A stretch of DNA of 41,168 bases from Oscillospiraceae bacterium Zagget6 (GTDB taxonomy: Bacteria > Bacillota > Clostridia > Oscillospirales > Oscillospiraceae). The notes beneath the pieces were generated by a model. The model was not told the DNA's origin. It was given only the letters and a program-made list of their open reading frames with translations, and made no database searches. Below are positions 13,532 to 23,016 of this stretch, in pieces (position 1 is the first letter of the stretch; each line of letters begins with the position of its first letter). The stretch is taken from assembly GCA_001941075.1 (NCBI GenBank), contig MSHH01000062.1:1-41168 (forward strand). Reading direction: 5' to 3'. The translations under genes were made by a program, and so were the position numbers.

Positions 13532-16500
13532 ATGGCCTTTGTTCACCTCCATGTGCATACCGAATTTTCCCTGCTGGACGGGGCCTGCCGCATCACCGGG
13601 CTGGTGAAGCGGGTAAAGGAACTGGGCCAGACCGCCGTGGCCATCACCGACCACGGCAATATGTACGGCTGCGTGGACTTCTACAAGGCGTGCAGGGCTG
13701 AGGGCGTCAAGCCCATCATCGGCTGCGAGGTGTACGTGGCTCCCCGCACCCGCTTCGACCGGGTGAAGGAGCTGGACGGCGAGGCCCGCCACCTGGTCCT
13801 CCTGTGCAAGAATGAGGAGGGCTACCGAAACCTGTCCTACATGGTCAGCCAGGCCAACATCGAGGGCTTTTACAACCGCCCCCGCATTGACCTGGACCTG
13901 CTGCGGCAGCACCACGAGGGCCTCATCGCCCTGTCCGCTTGTCTGGCGGGGGAAATTCCCCGGCTGCTGGACCAGGGTCTCTATGACGCGGCCAAAGAAC
14001 ACGCCTTGCTCATGCGGGACATCATGGGGGCGGAAAACTACTACCTGGAGCTTCAGGACCACGGCATCCCCAAGCAGGCGGCGGTCAACGAGGGCATTTT
14101 GCGTCTCCACCGGGAAACCGGTATTCCCCTGGTGGCCTCCAATGACGCCCACTACCTGACCCAGGAGGACAGCCAGGCCCAGGACGTGCTGATGTGCATC
14201 CAGATGGGCAAGACGGTGGAGGACCCCAACCGTCTCCGGTTCGAGACCGACCAGTTCTATATCAAAAGCGAGACGGAGATGGCCGCCCTCTTCCCGGACT
14301 ATCCCGAAGCCTTGGAGAACACCGCCAAAATCGCCGAGCGGTGCAACATGGAGTTCGAGTTCGGCCACTACCACCTGCCCGCCTTCCACTACCCGGAGGG
14401 CTACGACGGGGAGAGTCTGTTCGCCAAGCTGTGCAACGAGGGCTACGCCCGCCGCTACCCCTCCGACCCGCCCGGCTACCGGGAGCGGCTGGACTACGAA
14501 ATGCAGATGATCTCTCAGCTGGGGTTCGTGGACTACTTCCTCATCGTGGCGGACTTTGTGGGCTACGCCAAAAGCCAGGAAATCCCCGTGGGGCCGGGGC
14601 GAGGCAGCGCCGCCGGGTCCATCGTCTCCTACTGCATGGACATCACCGATGTGGACCCCATGAAGTACGGTCTGTACTTCGAGCGGTTTCTGAACCCGGA
14701 GCGGGTCACCATGCCGGACATCGACATGGACTTCTGCTATCGCCGCCGGGGAGAGGTCATCGACTACGTCAACCGGACCTATGGCAACGACCACGTGGCC
14801 CAAATCGTCACCTTCGGCACCATGGCCGCCCGGGGCGTCCTGCGGGACGTGGGCCGGGTGCTGAACTTCCCCTACAACGAGGTGGACCAGCTGGCCAAGC
14901 TGGTGCCCTCCACCCTCCACATCACCCTGGACGACGCCTTGAAGCTGTCCAAGGAGCTGCGGGACAAATACGAAAACGACGAGCGGGTGCGGGAGCTGAT
15001 CGACACCAGCCGGAAAATCGAGGGAATGCCCCGCCACGCCTCCAAACACGCCGCCGGGGTGGTCATCACCCGCCGCCCGGTGTACGATTACGTTCCCCTG
15101 GCCCGGAACGACGAGAGCATCGTCACCCAGTATATCATGACCACGCTGGAGGAGCTGGGCCTGCTGAAGATGGACTTCCTGGGCCTGCGGAACCTGACCA
15201 TTCTGGACGACGCAGAAAAACTCATCCGAAAAAAAGTCCCGGACTTCTCCCTGAAAACCATCCCGGAGGACGACTCGGAGACCTTCCAAATGCTCCAGGA
15301 GGGCCACACCGCCGGCGTGTTCCAGATGGAGTCGGCAGGCATGACCAACGTCTGCGTTCAGATGAAAGCCTCCAGCATCGAGGACCTGACCGCTATCGTG
15401 GCCCTGTACCGCCCCGGCCCCATGGAATCCATTCCCCGGTTCATCGCCAGCAAGCTGGACCCCTCCAAAATCACCTACCGGCACCCCATGCTGGAGCCGA
15501 TTCTGTCCGTCACCTACGGCTGCATCGTCTATCAGGAGCAGGTGATGATGATTTTTCAGCAGCTGGCCGGGTACTCCCTGGGCGGCGCAGACATGGTGCG
15601 CCGGGCCATTTCCAAAAAGAAGGCCAAACAAATCCAGCAGGAGGAACACGCCTTCATCTACGGCGACCCGGCCCGGAACATCAAGGGCTGCGTGGCAAAC
15701 GGCATCCCGGAGGACACTGCCAAGGCCATCTACGGGGAAATTTACGACTTCGCCAACTACGCCTTCAACAAGGCCCACGCGGTCTGCTACGCCATTGTCG
15801 CCTACCAGACGGCTTATTTCAAGTGCCACTACCCCCACGAGTACATGGCCGCCCTGCTGACCAGCGTGCTGGACTCCAGCGCGAAAATCGCCGAGTATAT
15901 CAGCGCCTGCAAGGACATGGGTATCCAGCTGCTGCCCCCGGACATCAACGAATCCGGCGCGGATTTCACCGTCACCGGCGACAACATCCGCTTTGGTCTG
16001 GCGGCGGTGAAGGGCGTGGGCCGGGGCTTCATCGAAAAACTGGTGGAGAACCGCCAGGAGCGAGGTCCCTTCCGGGGGATTCAGGACTTCTGCCAGCGGC
16101 TGTATGACTACGACCTGAACCGCCGGGCGCTGGAGAACCTCATCCGCTGCGGGGCCTTTGACCGGCTGGGCGTCCGCCGGAGCCAGCTCATCCAGGTGAT
16201 GAACCCGGTGATGGACGCTGTCGCCAGCGCCCGGAAGCGCAACCTGGAGGGGCAGTTCGACCTGTTCAGCGGCCTGGGGGAGGATGACGCTCCCCAGGAA
16301 GTGCCGCTGCCCAACGTGCCGGAGTTCAGCCCCTCCGAGCTGATGGCGATGGAGAAGGAGACCACTGGCCTCTACCTCTCCGGCCACCCCATGGACGAGT
16401 ACCGGGACGCCGCCAAACAGAGCGGCGCGGTGCGCATCGGGGCGGTAATGAACGACTTCGCCCAGGAGGGCGGCCCCCAGACCTACCACGACGACCAGCG

Positions 16501-17002
16501 CCTGCGGCTGGCGGGGGTCATCACCACCGTTCGCCGCAAGACCACCCGCAACGACACCCTGATGGCTTACGTCACCCTGGAGGACGACACCAGCTCTATC
16601 GAGCTGCTGTGCTTCGCCCGGGTGCTGGAGGAATCCGGCACCCTCATCCGGGAGGGCGTGGCGGTGGTGGCGGAGGGGCGCATCTCCGTCCGGGACGAAA
16701 AGGCCCCCCAAATGCTGGTGGACCGGGTCTGGTCCCTGCGGGACGGGGCGGCTCCGCCCTCTCAAAGCCGGGAGCGCCGGGTGCAGCCCCGGCGGGGGCG
16801 GCTGTTCGTCCAGGTGCCCTCCATGGACCACCCCAGCGCGGAAAAAATCAAGCAGTACCTCATCATGTTCCCCGGCACAGACCAACTGATCCTGTGCTGC
16901 GCCGACACCAAAAAGCGCTTTGGCATTGCCTGTCAGACCCACGCCTCCCTGGTGCGGGCGCTGGAAAAGCTGGTGGGGCAGGAAAACGTGGTAGTCAAAT
17001 AA
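13532..17002 (+). CDS. dnaE: DNA polymerase III subunit alpha
   Basis: This 1156-residue replicative polymerase of the DnaE type has an N-terminal PHP domain (H-L-H-V-H at residues 5-9 and I-T-D-H-G-N). The palm contains G-P-G-R-G-S-A-A-G-S and the catalytic P-D-I-D-M-D-F (Asp396, Asp398). A C-terminal OB fold lies near residues 985-1030. There is no PolC-type inserted exonuclease. In Firmicutes DnaE works with PolC, extending primers and contributing to the lagging strand. The frame is open far upstream to 13241, but GGGAGG before the ATG at 13532 and the family's M-x-F-V-H-L-H-V start decide it. Highly GC-rich codon use creates a long antisense open frame. Confidence 0.96.
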   Translation: MAFVHLHVHTEFSLLDGACRITGLVKRVKELGQTAVAITDHGNMYGCVDFYKACRAEGVKPIIGCEVYVAPRTRFDRVKELDGEARHLVLLCKNEEGYRNLSYMVSQANIEGFYNRPRIDLDLLRQHHEGLIALSACLAGEIPRLLDQGLYDAAKEHALLMRDIMGAENYYLELQDHGIPKQAAVNEGILRLHRETGIPLVASNDAHYLTQEDSQAQDVLMCIQMGKTVEDPNRLRFETDQFYIKSETEMAALFPDYPEALENTAKIAERCNMEFEFGHYHLPAFHYPEGYDGESLFAKLCNEGYARRYPSDPPGYRERLDYEMQMISQLGFVDYFLIVADFVGYAKSQEIPVGPGRGSAAGSIVSYCMDITDVDPMKYGLYFERFLNPERVTMPDIDMDFCYRRRGEVIDYVNRTYGNDHVAQIVTFGTMAARGVLRDVGRVLNFPYNEVDQLAKLVPSTLHITLDDALKLSKELRDKYENDERVRELIDTSRKIEGMPRHASKHAAGVVITRRPVYDYVPLARNDESIVTQYIMTTLEELGLLKMDFLGLRNLTILDDAEKLIRKKVPDFSLKTIPEDDSETFQMLQEGHTAGVFQMESAGMTNVCVQMKASSIEDLTAIVALYRPGPMESIPRFIASKLDPSKITYRHPMLEPILSVTYGCIVYQEQVMMIFQQLAGYSLGGADMVRRAISKKKAKQIQQEEHAFIYGDPARNIKGCVANGIPEDTAKAIYGEIYDFANYAFNKAHAVCYAIVAYQTAYFKCHYPHEYMAALLTSVLDSSAKIAEYISACKDMGIQLLPPDINESGADFTVTGDNIRFGLAAVKGVGRGFIEKLVENRQERGPFRGIQDFCQRLYDYDLNRRALENLIRCGAFDRLGVRRSQLIQVMNPVMDAVASARKRNLEGQFDLFSGLGEDDAPQEVPLPNVPEFSPSELMAMEKETTGLYLSGHPMDEYRDAAKQSGAVRIGAVMNDFAQEGGPQTYHDDQRLRLAGVITTVRRKTTRNDTLMAYVTLEDDTSSIELLCFARVLEESGTLIREGVAVVAEGRISVRDEKAPQMLVDRVWSLRDGAAPPSQSRERRVQPRRGRLFVQVPSMDHPSAEKIKQYLIMFPGTDQLILCCADTKKRFGIACQTHASLVRALEKLVGQENVVVK

Positions 17003-17054
17003 GCAAATCCCTACGACCCAGGCGGCCCGCGGAGATTCCGGTAAGGAGTTCCAT

Positions 17055-18668
17055 ATGAAACCAGAGACAAAGAAACGGGCAAGACAACAGTTGGACGCGG
17101 CGCGGGAGCATCTGCGTTCCCCCAAAGAGAGCATTTTCAAACGTATTGCACGATTGCTGACCCATCGGCTGCTGCTGACTGTCGTTTTAATCGTGCTGCA
17201 AATCGCGGTACTGCTGGTGATGATCCTCGCCTGCGGACGGTACTTCGTGCATTTTTACGTGATCTGCGTCCTCATCAGTATGCTGGTGGTGCTGTATATC
17301 CTCAACAAGCGAGGACACCCGGACTATAAGATCGCCTGGATGCTCATCATCCTCCCCTTCCCCATCTTCGGCGGGCTGCTCTACCTGTTGCTGGGCGGCA
17401 GCTGGACCTCCAACCGGAGCCTGAAACGCATGGAGCGGCTGGAGATTTTGCGCCACAGCATTCTCAGCGGGGACGAAAGCGCCACCCAGGGCTTCGTCTC
17501 CCAGCACCCGGACGCGGCCAACCAAATGCGCTATATCTACGCCACCAGCAGCTGTCCGCCCTATGTGAACACCGAGACGGAGTACCTGCCCATCGGTGAA
17601 GTTTACTATGCGCGCATGGTGGAGGAGCTGAAAAAGGCCAAACACTATATCTTTTTGCAGTATTTCATCATCAAAGAGGGAGAGATGTGGAACACCGTCC
17701 TCTCCATCCTGGAGGAAAAGGCCGCCCAGGGGGTGGACGTGCGGGTCATTTACGACGACATCGGCTGTCTGTTCACCCTGCCCAAGCGCTACAGCCAAGA
17801 GCTGGAAAAGCGGGGCATCGCCTGCGCCGTGTTCAACCCCTTCCGCCCGGTGGCGTCCCTGCGGCTGAACAACCGGGACCACCGGAAGCTGTGCATCGTG
17901 GACGGCGTGGTGGGCTTCACCGGCGGCATCAACCTCTCTGACGAGTATATCAACCAGTGGGAGCGGTTCGGCCACTGGAAGGACACCGGCATCCTGCTCC
18001 GGGGACAGGCGGTGTGGAGCCTGACGGCCATGTTCCTCTCCTGCTGGGACTACACCAAAAACATTGAAGAACAGCTGGACAACTACCGACCCGACCCTGC
18101 CGTTTTTGGCACCTTCCAGACAGACGGCGTGGTTCAGCCCTATAACTCCAATCCCGGCAACGAATCCGTAGGTGCGGCGGTGTATATGAACCTTATCAAC
18201 CGGGCCAAGCGGTACCTCTATATCACCACGCCCTATCTGGTCATCGATGACGCCATGACCGACTCTCTCTGCGCCGCCGCCCTCTCCGGGGTGGACGTGC
18301 GCATCATCACCCCCCACATCCCCGACAAGCGCTATGTGTTCATGCTGACCCAGGCCCACTATATCCCACTACTGGAGGCGGGGGTCAAAATTTACGAGTA
18401 CACCCCCGGCTTCATCCACGCCAAGACCTTCGCCGTGGACGACGAGTTCGGCGTGGTGGGGACCGTGAACCTGGACTACCGCAGCTTCTACCTTCACTAC
18501 GAGGACGGCGTGTGGATGTACCAGTCCAGCGCCGTGGCCGCCATCCGGGACGATTTTCTGGCTACCCAAGAACTGAGCCAGCAGGTGCAGCTGGAGGAGG
18601 TCACCCGCATGAGCTGGCTCAAGCGGTTCGGGCTGTCTCTGCTGCGGATCATCGCGCCGCTGATGTGA
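17055..18668 (+). CDS. cls: Cardiolipin synthase
   Basis: This 537-residue membrane enzyme joins two phosphatidylglycerol molecules to make cardiolipin. Two or three N-terminal helices (about residues 35-110) contain the usual L-P-F-P-x-F-G-G element. Two phospholipase-D HKD boxes follow: H-R-K-L-C-I-V-D-G starting at residue 276 and H-A-K-T-F-A-V-D-D starting at residue 455, both with the downstream G-G-x-N or G-x-x-N-L-D-x-R-S motif. AAGGAG precedes the ATG at 17055, 52 bases after dnaE, so read-through from dnaE is possible. Confidence 0.93.
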   Translation: MKPETKKRARQQLDAAREHLRSPKESIFKRIARLLTHRLLLTVVLIVLQIAVLLVMILACGRYFVHFYVICVLISMLVVLYILNKRGHPDYKIAWMLIILPFPIFGGLLYLLLGGSWTSNRSLKRMERLEILRHSILSGDESATQGFVSQHPDAANQMRYIYATSSCPPYVNTETEYLPIGEVYYARMVEELKKAKHYIFLQYFIIKEGEMWNTVLSILEEKAAQGVDVRVIYDDIGCLFTLPKRYSQELEKRGIACAVFNPFRPVASLRLNNRDHRKLCIVDGVVGFTGGINLSDEYINQWERFGHWKDTGILLRGQAVWSLTAMFLSCWDYTKNIEEQLDNYRPDPAVFGTFQTDGVVQPYNSNPGNESVGAAVYMNLINRAKRYLYITTPYLVIDDAMTDSLCAAALSGVDVRIITPHIPDKRYVFMLTQAHYIPLLEAGVKIYEYTPGFIHAKTFAVDDEFGVVGTVNLDYRSFYLHYEDGVWMYQSSAVAAIRDDFLATQELSQQVQLEEVTRMSWLKRFGLSLLRIIAPLM

Positions 18669-18714
18669 CAGAACGCCCCAAAAGCAAAATTTTCATGCAG
18701 CAGAGGAAAATCTG

Positions 18715-18723
18715 TGCTATACT
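18715..18723 (+). promoter_or_regulatory. Extended -10 promoter of polA
   Basis: TGCTATACT (TG-N-TATACT) lies 32 bases before the ATG at 18755. No good -35 box is visible at 17 bases, which fits an extended -10 type. Confidence 0.5.
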
Positions 18724-18754
18724 GTTCCCCAACAACACGACGAGGTAAACTTTC

Positions 18755-21415
18755 ATGAAGCTCATGGTTTTAGACGGCAACTCCCTGGCCAACCGCGCCT
18801 TTTACGGCATCAAACTGCTCTCCACCCGGGACGGGCAATACACCAACGCCATTTACGGCTTTCTGACCATCCTGGGCAAGCTGACCGACGAGGACGCCCC
18901 TGACGCCCTCTGCGTCACCTTTGACCGGAAGGCCCCCACCTTCCGCCACAAGGCTTACGCCCAGTACAAGGCCAACCGCCACGGGATGCCCGACGAGCTG
19001 GCGGCCCAAATGCCGGTGCTGAAAGAGGTGCTGGCGGCCATGCACATCCCCTGTTACGAGCTGGACGGCTGGGAGGCCGACGACCTGATCGGCACCATCT
19101 CCCGCGCCTGCGAGGGGGAGGGCTGGGACTGTGCCGTCGTCACCGGCGACAAGGACGCTCTCCAGCTGGTCACCGACCACACTACGGTCAAGCTGGTCAC
19201 CACCCGCATGGGGCGGACGGAGACGCGGGACATCACCCCGGAGGTTTTTTCGGAGGAATACGGATTCCCGCCCAAGCAGCTCATCGACCTGAAGGCCCTG
19301 ATGGGGGATTCCTCGGACAACTATCCCGGCGTCAAGGGCATCGGGGAAAAGACCGCCAAGAGCCTGATTCAAACTTACGGCGGTATCGAGGATATTTACG
19401 CGAAGTTTGACGAAATCCCCCTGAAACCCGCCCAGCGAAAGCGGCTGGACGAGGGCCGGGAGGACGCGAAGCTGTCTTACGATTTGGCGACTATCCGCTG
19501 CGACGCGCCCATCGACTTTGCGCCGGAGGACGCCAAACGCCGCCCCTGCGACAACGACAAGCTCTATAACCTTTTTATGGAGCTGGAATTTTCCAAGCTG
19601 ACCCGCCGCTTTGGGCTGACGCCGCCGGAGGCCCCCACCGAGGCGGAGGAAGAAAAACAGGAGGCCCAAGTGGAGTCGGTCAACGTGCTGACCGAGGCGC
19701 AGTTTGCCGAAATTCTTCCCAAGTGGCAGGCGGCGGACTATGTGGTGGTGCTGCCCAGAGAGGATTTGGACGAGCTCACCGTCAGCTGGGACGAGAGCGC
19801 GACCCGCTCCTGGCTCTGCGACATCCGAAAGAGCCGCTATGAGGGGAACTACTCCGCCCTGCTTCGGGCGCTGTTTTCCGGCGAGGTAAAAAAAGTCGCC
19901 CACCGGGTCAAGGAGCTGTGCGGCCAGCTGCTGGCCCAAAATCTCCCCACCGAGGGCTTTGTGTTCGACACTGCGCTGGGGGCCTACCTGCTGGAGCCTA
20001 CTGCCAACAGTTACGACCTGCCCCGGCTGGCTATGACCTACTTCAAGCGGGACATGGAGGCGGGCGCGGCTGGCAAGGAGTCTGAGGAATTTCAGGGGCT
20101 GCCCGATGAGCTGAAAGCCCAGACCGCCTGGTACGAGGACAACGCCCTCATCGGCGCGCTCTATGAGGCGGAGCGGAAGCAGCTGGAGGACTACGGTCTG
20201 ATGGGGGTGCTGACCGACATTGAGCTGCCCCTCTGTCCGGTGCTGGCAGAGATGGAACAAGCTGGGTTCCTGGTGGACCGGGAAGCGCTGGAGGACTTCG
20301 GCGTCATGCTGGCAAAGGGCATTGAAGAATCCCAGCGGCAGGTCTACCGCTACGCCGGGGTGGAGTTCAACATCAACTCCACCAAGCAGCTGGGGGAGGT
20401 TCTCTTCGAGAAGCTGGAACTGCCCGCCTCCAAAAAGACCCGCCGGGGCTACTCCACCAGCGCCGAGGTGCTGGAAAAGCTGCGGGGGTCCCACCCCATC
20501 ATCGACCAGATTTTGGAGTACCGCCAGCTGGCGAAGCTGAAATCCACCTATGTGGACGGGCTGACAAAAGTGATTGCCGACGACGGGCGCATCCACACCA
20601 GCTTTCAGAACACCGTCACTGCCACCGGGCGGCTGTCCTCCGCCGAACCGAATTTGCAAAACATCCCCGTCCGCACCGAATTGGGGGCGGAAATGCGGAA
20701 AATGTTCATCGCGGGGCCGGGGAACGTGCTGGTGGACGCGGACTACTCCCAAATCGAGCTGCGGCTGCTGGCCCACATCGCCGGAGACGAGACCATGATC
20801 GAGGGGTTCCGCTCCGGTGTGGACATCCACACCGCCACCGCCGCTCAGGTGTTCGGCGTGCCGGTGGAGATGGTGACGAAGCAAATGCGTTCCTCCGCCA
20901 AAGCGGTGAACTTCGGCATCGTCTACGGCATGTCCGCCTTCTCTCTGGCGGAGGACCTGCATGTCACCCGCGCCGAGGCCAAGGCGTATATGGACAAGTA
21001 TTTCGCCACCTATTCCGGCGTCCACGCCTACCAGAAGCAGGTTGTGGAGCAGGCCAAGGCAAACGGCTACGCCTCTACCCTGCTGGGCCGCCGCCGCTGG
21101 CTGCCGGAGCTGAAATCCTCCAACTTCAACCTGCGCAGCTTCGGGGAGCGGGTGGCTATGAACATGCCCATTCAGGGCACCGCCGCCGACATCATCAAGC
21201 TGGCCATGATCCGGGTGCAAAACCGGCTGAAAGCCGAAGGTCTGACGGGCCGGCTGGTGCTCCAGGTCCACGACGAGCTGATCGTGGAGTGCCCCGAAGC
21301 CGAGGCGGAGCAGGTGGCCCGGCTGGTGGAGGAGGAGATGGAGCAGGTGGTCTCTCTCCGGGTGCCGCTGGTGGCCGAGGCCCATGTGGGCCGCAGCTGG
21401 ATGGACGCACATTGA
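18755..21415 (+). CDS. polA: DNA polymerase I
   Basis: This 886-residue family A polymerase has an N-terminal 5' nuclease domain (about 1-290, with E-A-D-D-L-I-G and the helix-hairpin-helix G-V-K-G-I-G-E-K-T-A). A middle domain follows (about 300-480), then the polymerase domain with motif A D-A-D-Y-S-Q-I-E-L-R, motif B R-S-S-A-K-A-V-N-F-G and motif C V-H-D-E-L. The middle domain lacks the D-x-E pair of exonuclease motif I (here V-V-V-L-P-R-E-D), so proofreading should be absent, as in Bacillus PolA. It fills gaps and removes primers. The start has GAGGT upstream. Confidence 0.96.
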   Translation: MKLMVLDGNSLANRAFYGIKLLSTRDGQYTNAIYGFLTILGKLTDEDAPDALCVTFDRKAPTFRHKAYAQYKANRHGMPDELAAQMPVLKEVLAAMHIPCYELDGWEADDLIGTISRACEGEGWDCAVVTGDKDALQLVTDHTTVKLVTTRMGRTETRDITPEVFSEEYGFPPKQLIDLKALMGDSSDNYPGVKGIGEKTAKSLIQTYGGIEDIYAKFDEIPLKPAQRKRLDEGREDAKLSYDLATIRCDAPIDFAPEDAKRRPCDNDKLYNLFMELEFSKLTRRFGLTPPEAPTEAEEEKQEAQVESVNVLTEAQFAEILPKWQAADYVVVLPREDLDELTVSWDESATRSWLCDIRKSRYEGNYSALLRALFSGEVKKVAHRVKELCGQLLAQNLPTEGFVFDTALGAYLLEPTANSYDLPRLAMTYFKRDMEAGAAGKESEEFQGLPDELKAQTAWYEDNALIGALYEAERKQLEDYGLMGVLTDIELPLCPVLAEMEQAGFLVDREALEDFGVMLAKGIEESQRQVYRYAGVEFNINSTKQLGEVLFEKLELPASKKTRRGYSTSAEVLEKLRGSHPIIDQILEYRQLAKLKSTYVDGLTKVIADDGRIHTSFQNTVTATGRLSSAEPNLQNIPVRTELGAEMRKMFIAGPGNVLVDADYSQIELRLLAHIAGDETMIEGFRSGVDIHTATAAQVFGVPVEMVTKQMRSSAKAVNFGIVYGMSAFSLAEDLHVTRAEAKAYMDKYFATYSGVHAYQKQVVEQAKANGYASTLLGRRRWLPELKSSNFNLRSFGERVAMNMPIQGTAADIIKLAMIRVQNRLKAEGLTGRLVLQVHDELIVECPEAEAEQVARLVEEEMEQVVSLRVPLVAEAHVGRSWMDAH

Positions 21416-21434
21416 TGAGATTGGAGCAGTTTTT

Positions 21435-21947
21435 ATGAACTTTGTACCATATAACGCGGAGATCGCCAAGCGGGAGCCGGTGCGCTACCGGCTGGTCCCC
21501 ATGACGACGGAACTGGTGGACCAGGTGGCGGAAATCGAGAAGATGAACTTCTCCCGCCCCTGGACCCGTGACATGCTGCTGGAGGAGCTGGACAACATGC
21601 TCTCCTCCTACATCTGCGCCCTGGGGGAAAACGGCGTGGTGCTGGGCTACGCCGGGCTGACCGTGGTGGCCGGAGAGGGATACATCAACAACATCGCCGT
21701 CCGGCAGGAGTACCGCAAGCAGGGGGTGGCCTCCGCGCTGCTGGAGGTGTTCACCCGCTTCGCAGAGGCTCAGGGTCTGGCGTTTTTGACGCTGGAGCTG
21801 CGGGTTTCCAACGAGGCCGCCAAGCGGCTCTACCTGAAACACGGCTTCGCCCAGGTGGGCCGCCGGAAGGGGTACTATGACGACCCCAAGGAGGACGCCA
21901 TTCTGATGACCCGCACCTTCGGGGACGAGGGGAGGGAACAGCCTTGA
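21435..21947 (+). CDS. rimI: Ribosomal protein S18-alanine N-acetyltransferase
   Basis: This 170-residue GNAT protein has N-N-I-A-V, Q-E-Y-R-K-Q-G-V-A-S-A-L-L (acetyl-CoA loop), L-E-L-R-V-S-N-x-A-A-x-x-L-Y and G-F-x-x-V-G-R-R-x-x-Y-Y, the RimI pattern. It acetylates the N-terminal alanine of S18 in the founding member. The frame is open to 21384; ATG 21435 gives the normal N-terminus with few extra residues, though its ribosome site is weak (GGAG). Its stop overlaps the tsaD TTG start, a common rimI-tsaD arrangement. Confidence 0.88.
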   Translation: MNFVPYNAEIAKREPVRYRLVPMTTELVDQVAEIEKMNFSRPWTRDMLLEELDNMLSSYICALGENGVVLGYAGLTVVAGEGYINNIAVRQEYRKQGVASALLEVFTRFAEAQGLAFLTLELRVSNEAAKRLYLKHGFAQVGRRKGYYDDPKEDAILMTRTFGDEGREQP

Positions 21948-22954
21948 ACATTCTGGCCGTGGAATCCTCCTGCGACGAGACCGCTGTGGCCGTGGTGCGG
22001 GACGGGCGCACCGTCCTCTCTGACGCCATCGCCTCCCAGGTGGATATGCACACCATTTACGGCGGCGTAGTGCCGGAAATCGCCTCCCGGAAGCATTTGG
22101 AGGCCATTTACGGTCTGGCGGACCAGGCGCTGGCCCAGGCGGGCATCACCCGGCAGGACATCGACGCGGTGGCCTGCACCTACGCGCCGGGTCTCATCGG
22201 CGCGGTGCTGGTGGGGGTCAACTTCGCCAAGAGCGTGGCCTACGGGCTGAACGTGCCGCTGATCCCCGTCCACCACATCCGGGGCCACATCGCCGCCAAC
22301 TACCTGACCCACCCCGATTTGGAGCCGCCATTTCTCTGCCTGTGCGTCTCTGGCGGGAACACCCTCATCGTGGACGTGCAGGACTACACCCACATGGAGC
22401 TGCTGGGCGCCACCCGGGACGACGCGGCGGGCGAGTGCTTCGACAAGGTGGCGCGGGTGCTGGGCATCGGCTACCCCGGCGGCGGCCCCATGGACCGGCT
22501 GAGCCAGGGCGGTGACCCGAAAAAGTATCACCTGCCCCGTTCCAAGGTGGACGGCGCACCGCTGGATATGTCCTTTTCCGGCCTGAAAACCGCCGCCCTG
22601 AACCTGATTCACAACGCCCAGCAAAAGGGCGAAGAGCTGGACCTTCCCTCCTTCGCCGCCAGCTTCGCCCAGGCGGTAGCCGACGAGCTGGTGCCCCGCA
22701 CCATGTCCGCTGCTCAGACGCTGGGCTACGGAAAAATCGCCGCTGCGGGCGGCGTGGCCGCCAACTCCACCATCCGCGCCCAACTGGAGCGGGCCTGCCG
22801 GAAGAGCGGCGACACTCTGTATCTGCCCAGGCTCTCCCTCTGCGGGGACAACGGGGCCATGATCGGCTGCCAGGGGTACTACGAATACCTGGCGGGCCAC
22901 ACCGCCGGGATGGAACTGAACGGCTACGCCAACAAAAACGTGGGCGTGGGGTGA
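21944..22954 (+). CDS. tsaD: tRNA N6-adenosine threonylcarbamoyltransferase
   Basis: The 336-residue protein starts N-I-L-A-V-E-S-S-C-D-E-T, the invariant TsaD/Kae1 opening. It has the metal-binding H-H-I-R-G-H (residues 110-115), then C-V-S-G-G-N-T and the S-F-S-G-L-K-T motif. It transfers threonylcarbamoyl to A37 of ANN-decoding tRNAs with TsaB/TsaE (not in this window). The start is TTG at 21944, overlapping the rimI stop as TTGA; GGGAGG lies upstream. Normal length. Confidence 0.95.
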   Translation: MNILAVESSCDETAVAVVRDGRTVLSDAIASQVDMHTIYGGVVPEIASRKHLEAIYGLADQALAQAGITRQDIDAVACTYAPGLIGAVLVGVNFAKSVAYGLNVPLIPVHHIRGHIAANYLTHPDLEPPFLCLCVSGGNTLIVDVQDYTHMELLGATRDDAAGECFDKVARVLGIGYPGGGPMDRLSQGGDPKKYHLPRSKVDGAPLDMSFSGLKTAALNLIHNAQQKGEELDLPSFAASFAQAVADELVPRTMSAAQTLGYGKIAAAGGVAANSTIRAQLERACRKSGDTLYLPRLSLCGDNGAMIGCQGYYEYLAGHTAGMELNGYANKNVGVG

Positions 22955-23016
22955 GCGGTTCTGCGGCGGTTCGGTAAATCGAAACAACTTCGCTGCGCGA
23001 AAAGGAGGCGTTTCCC

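Noticed and set aside
13499-17140. 1213-codon open frame on the minus strand across dnaE
   Set aside because: It is the mirror of a GC-rich gene with strong third-position bias. The sense strand has all DnaE motifs, and the antisense product is His/Val/Gly-rich without motifs.
18770-21469. 899-codon minus-strand open frame across polA
   Set aside because: Same codon-bias artefact; the sense strand has complete PolA motifs.
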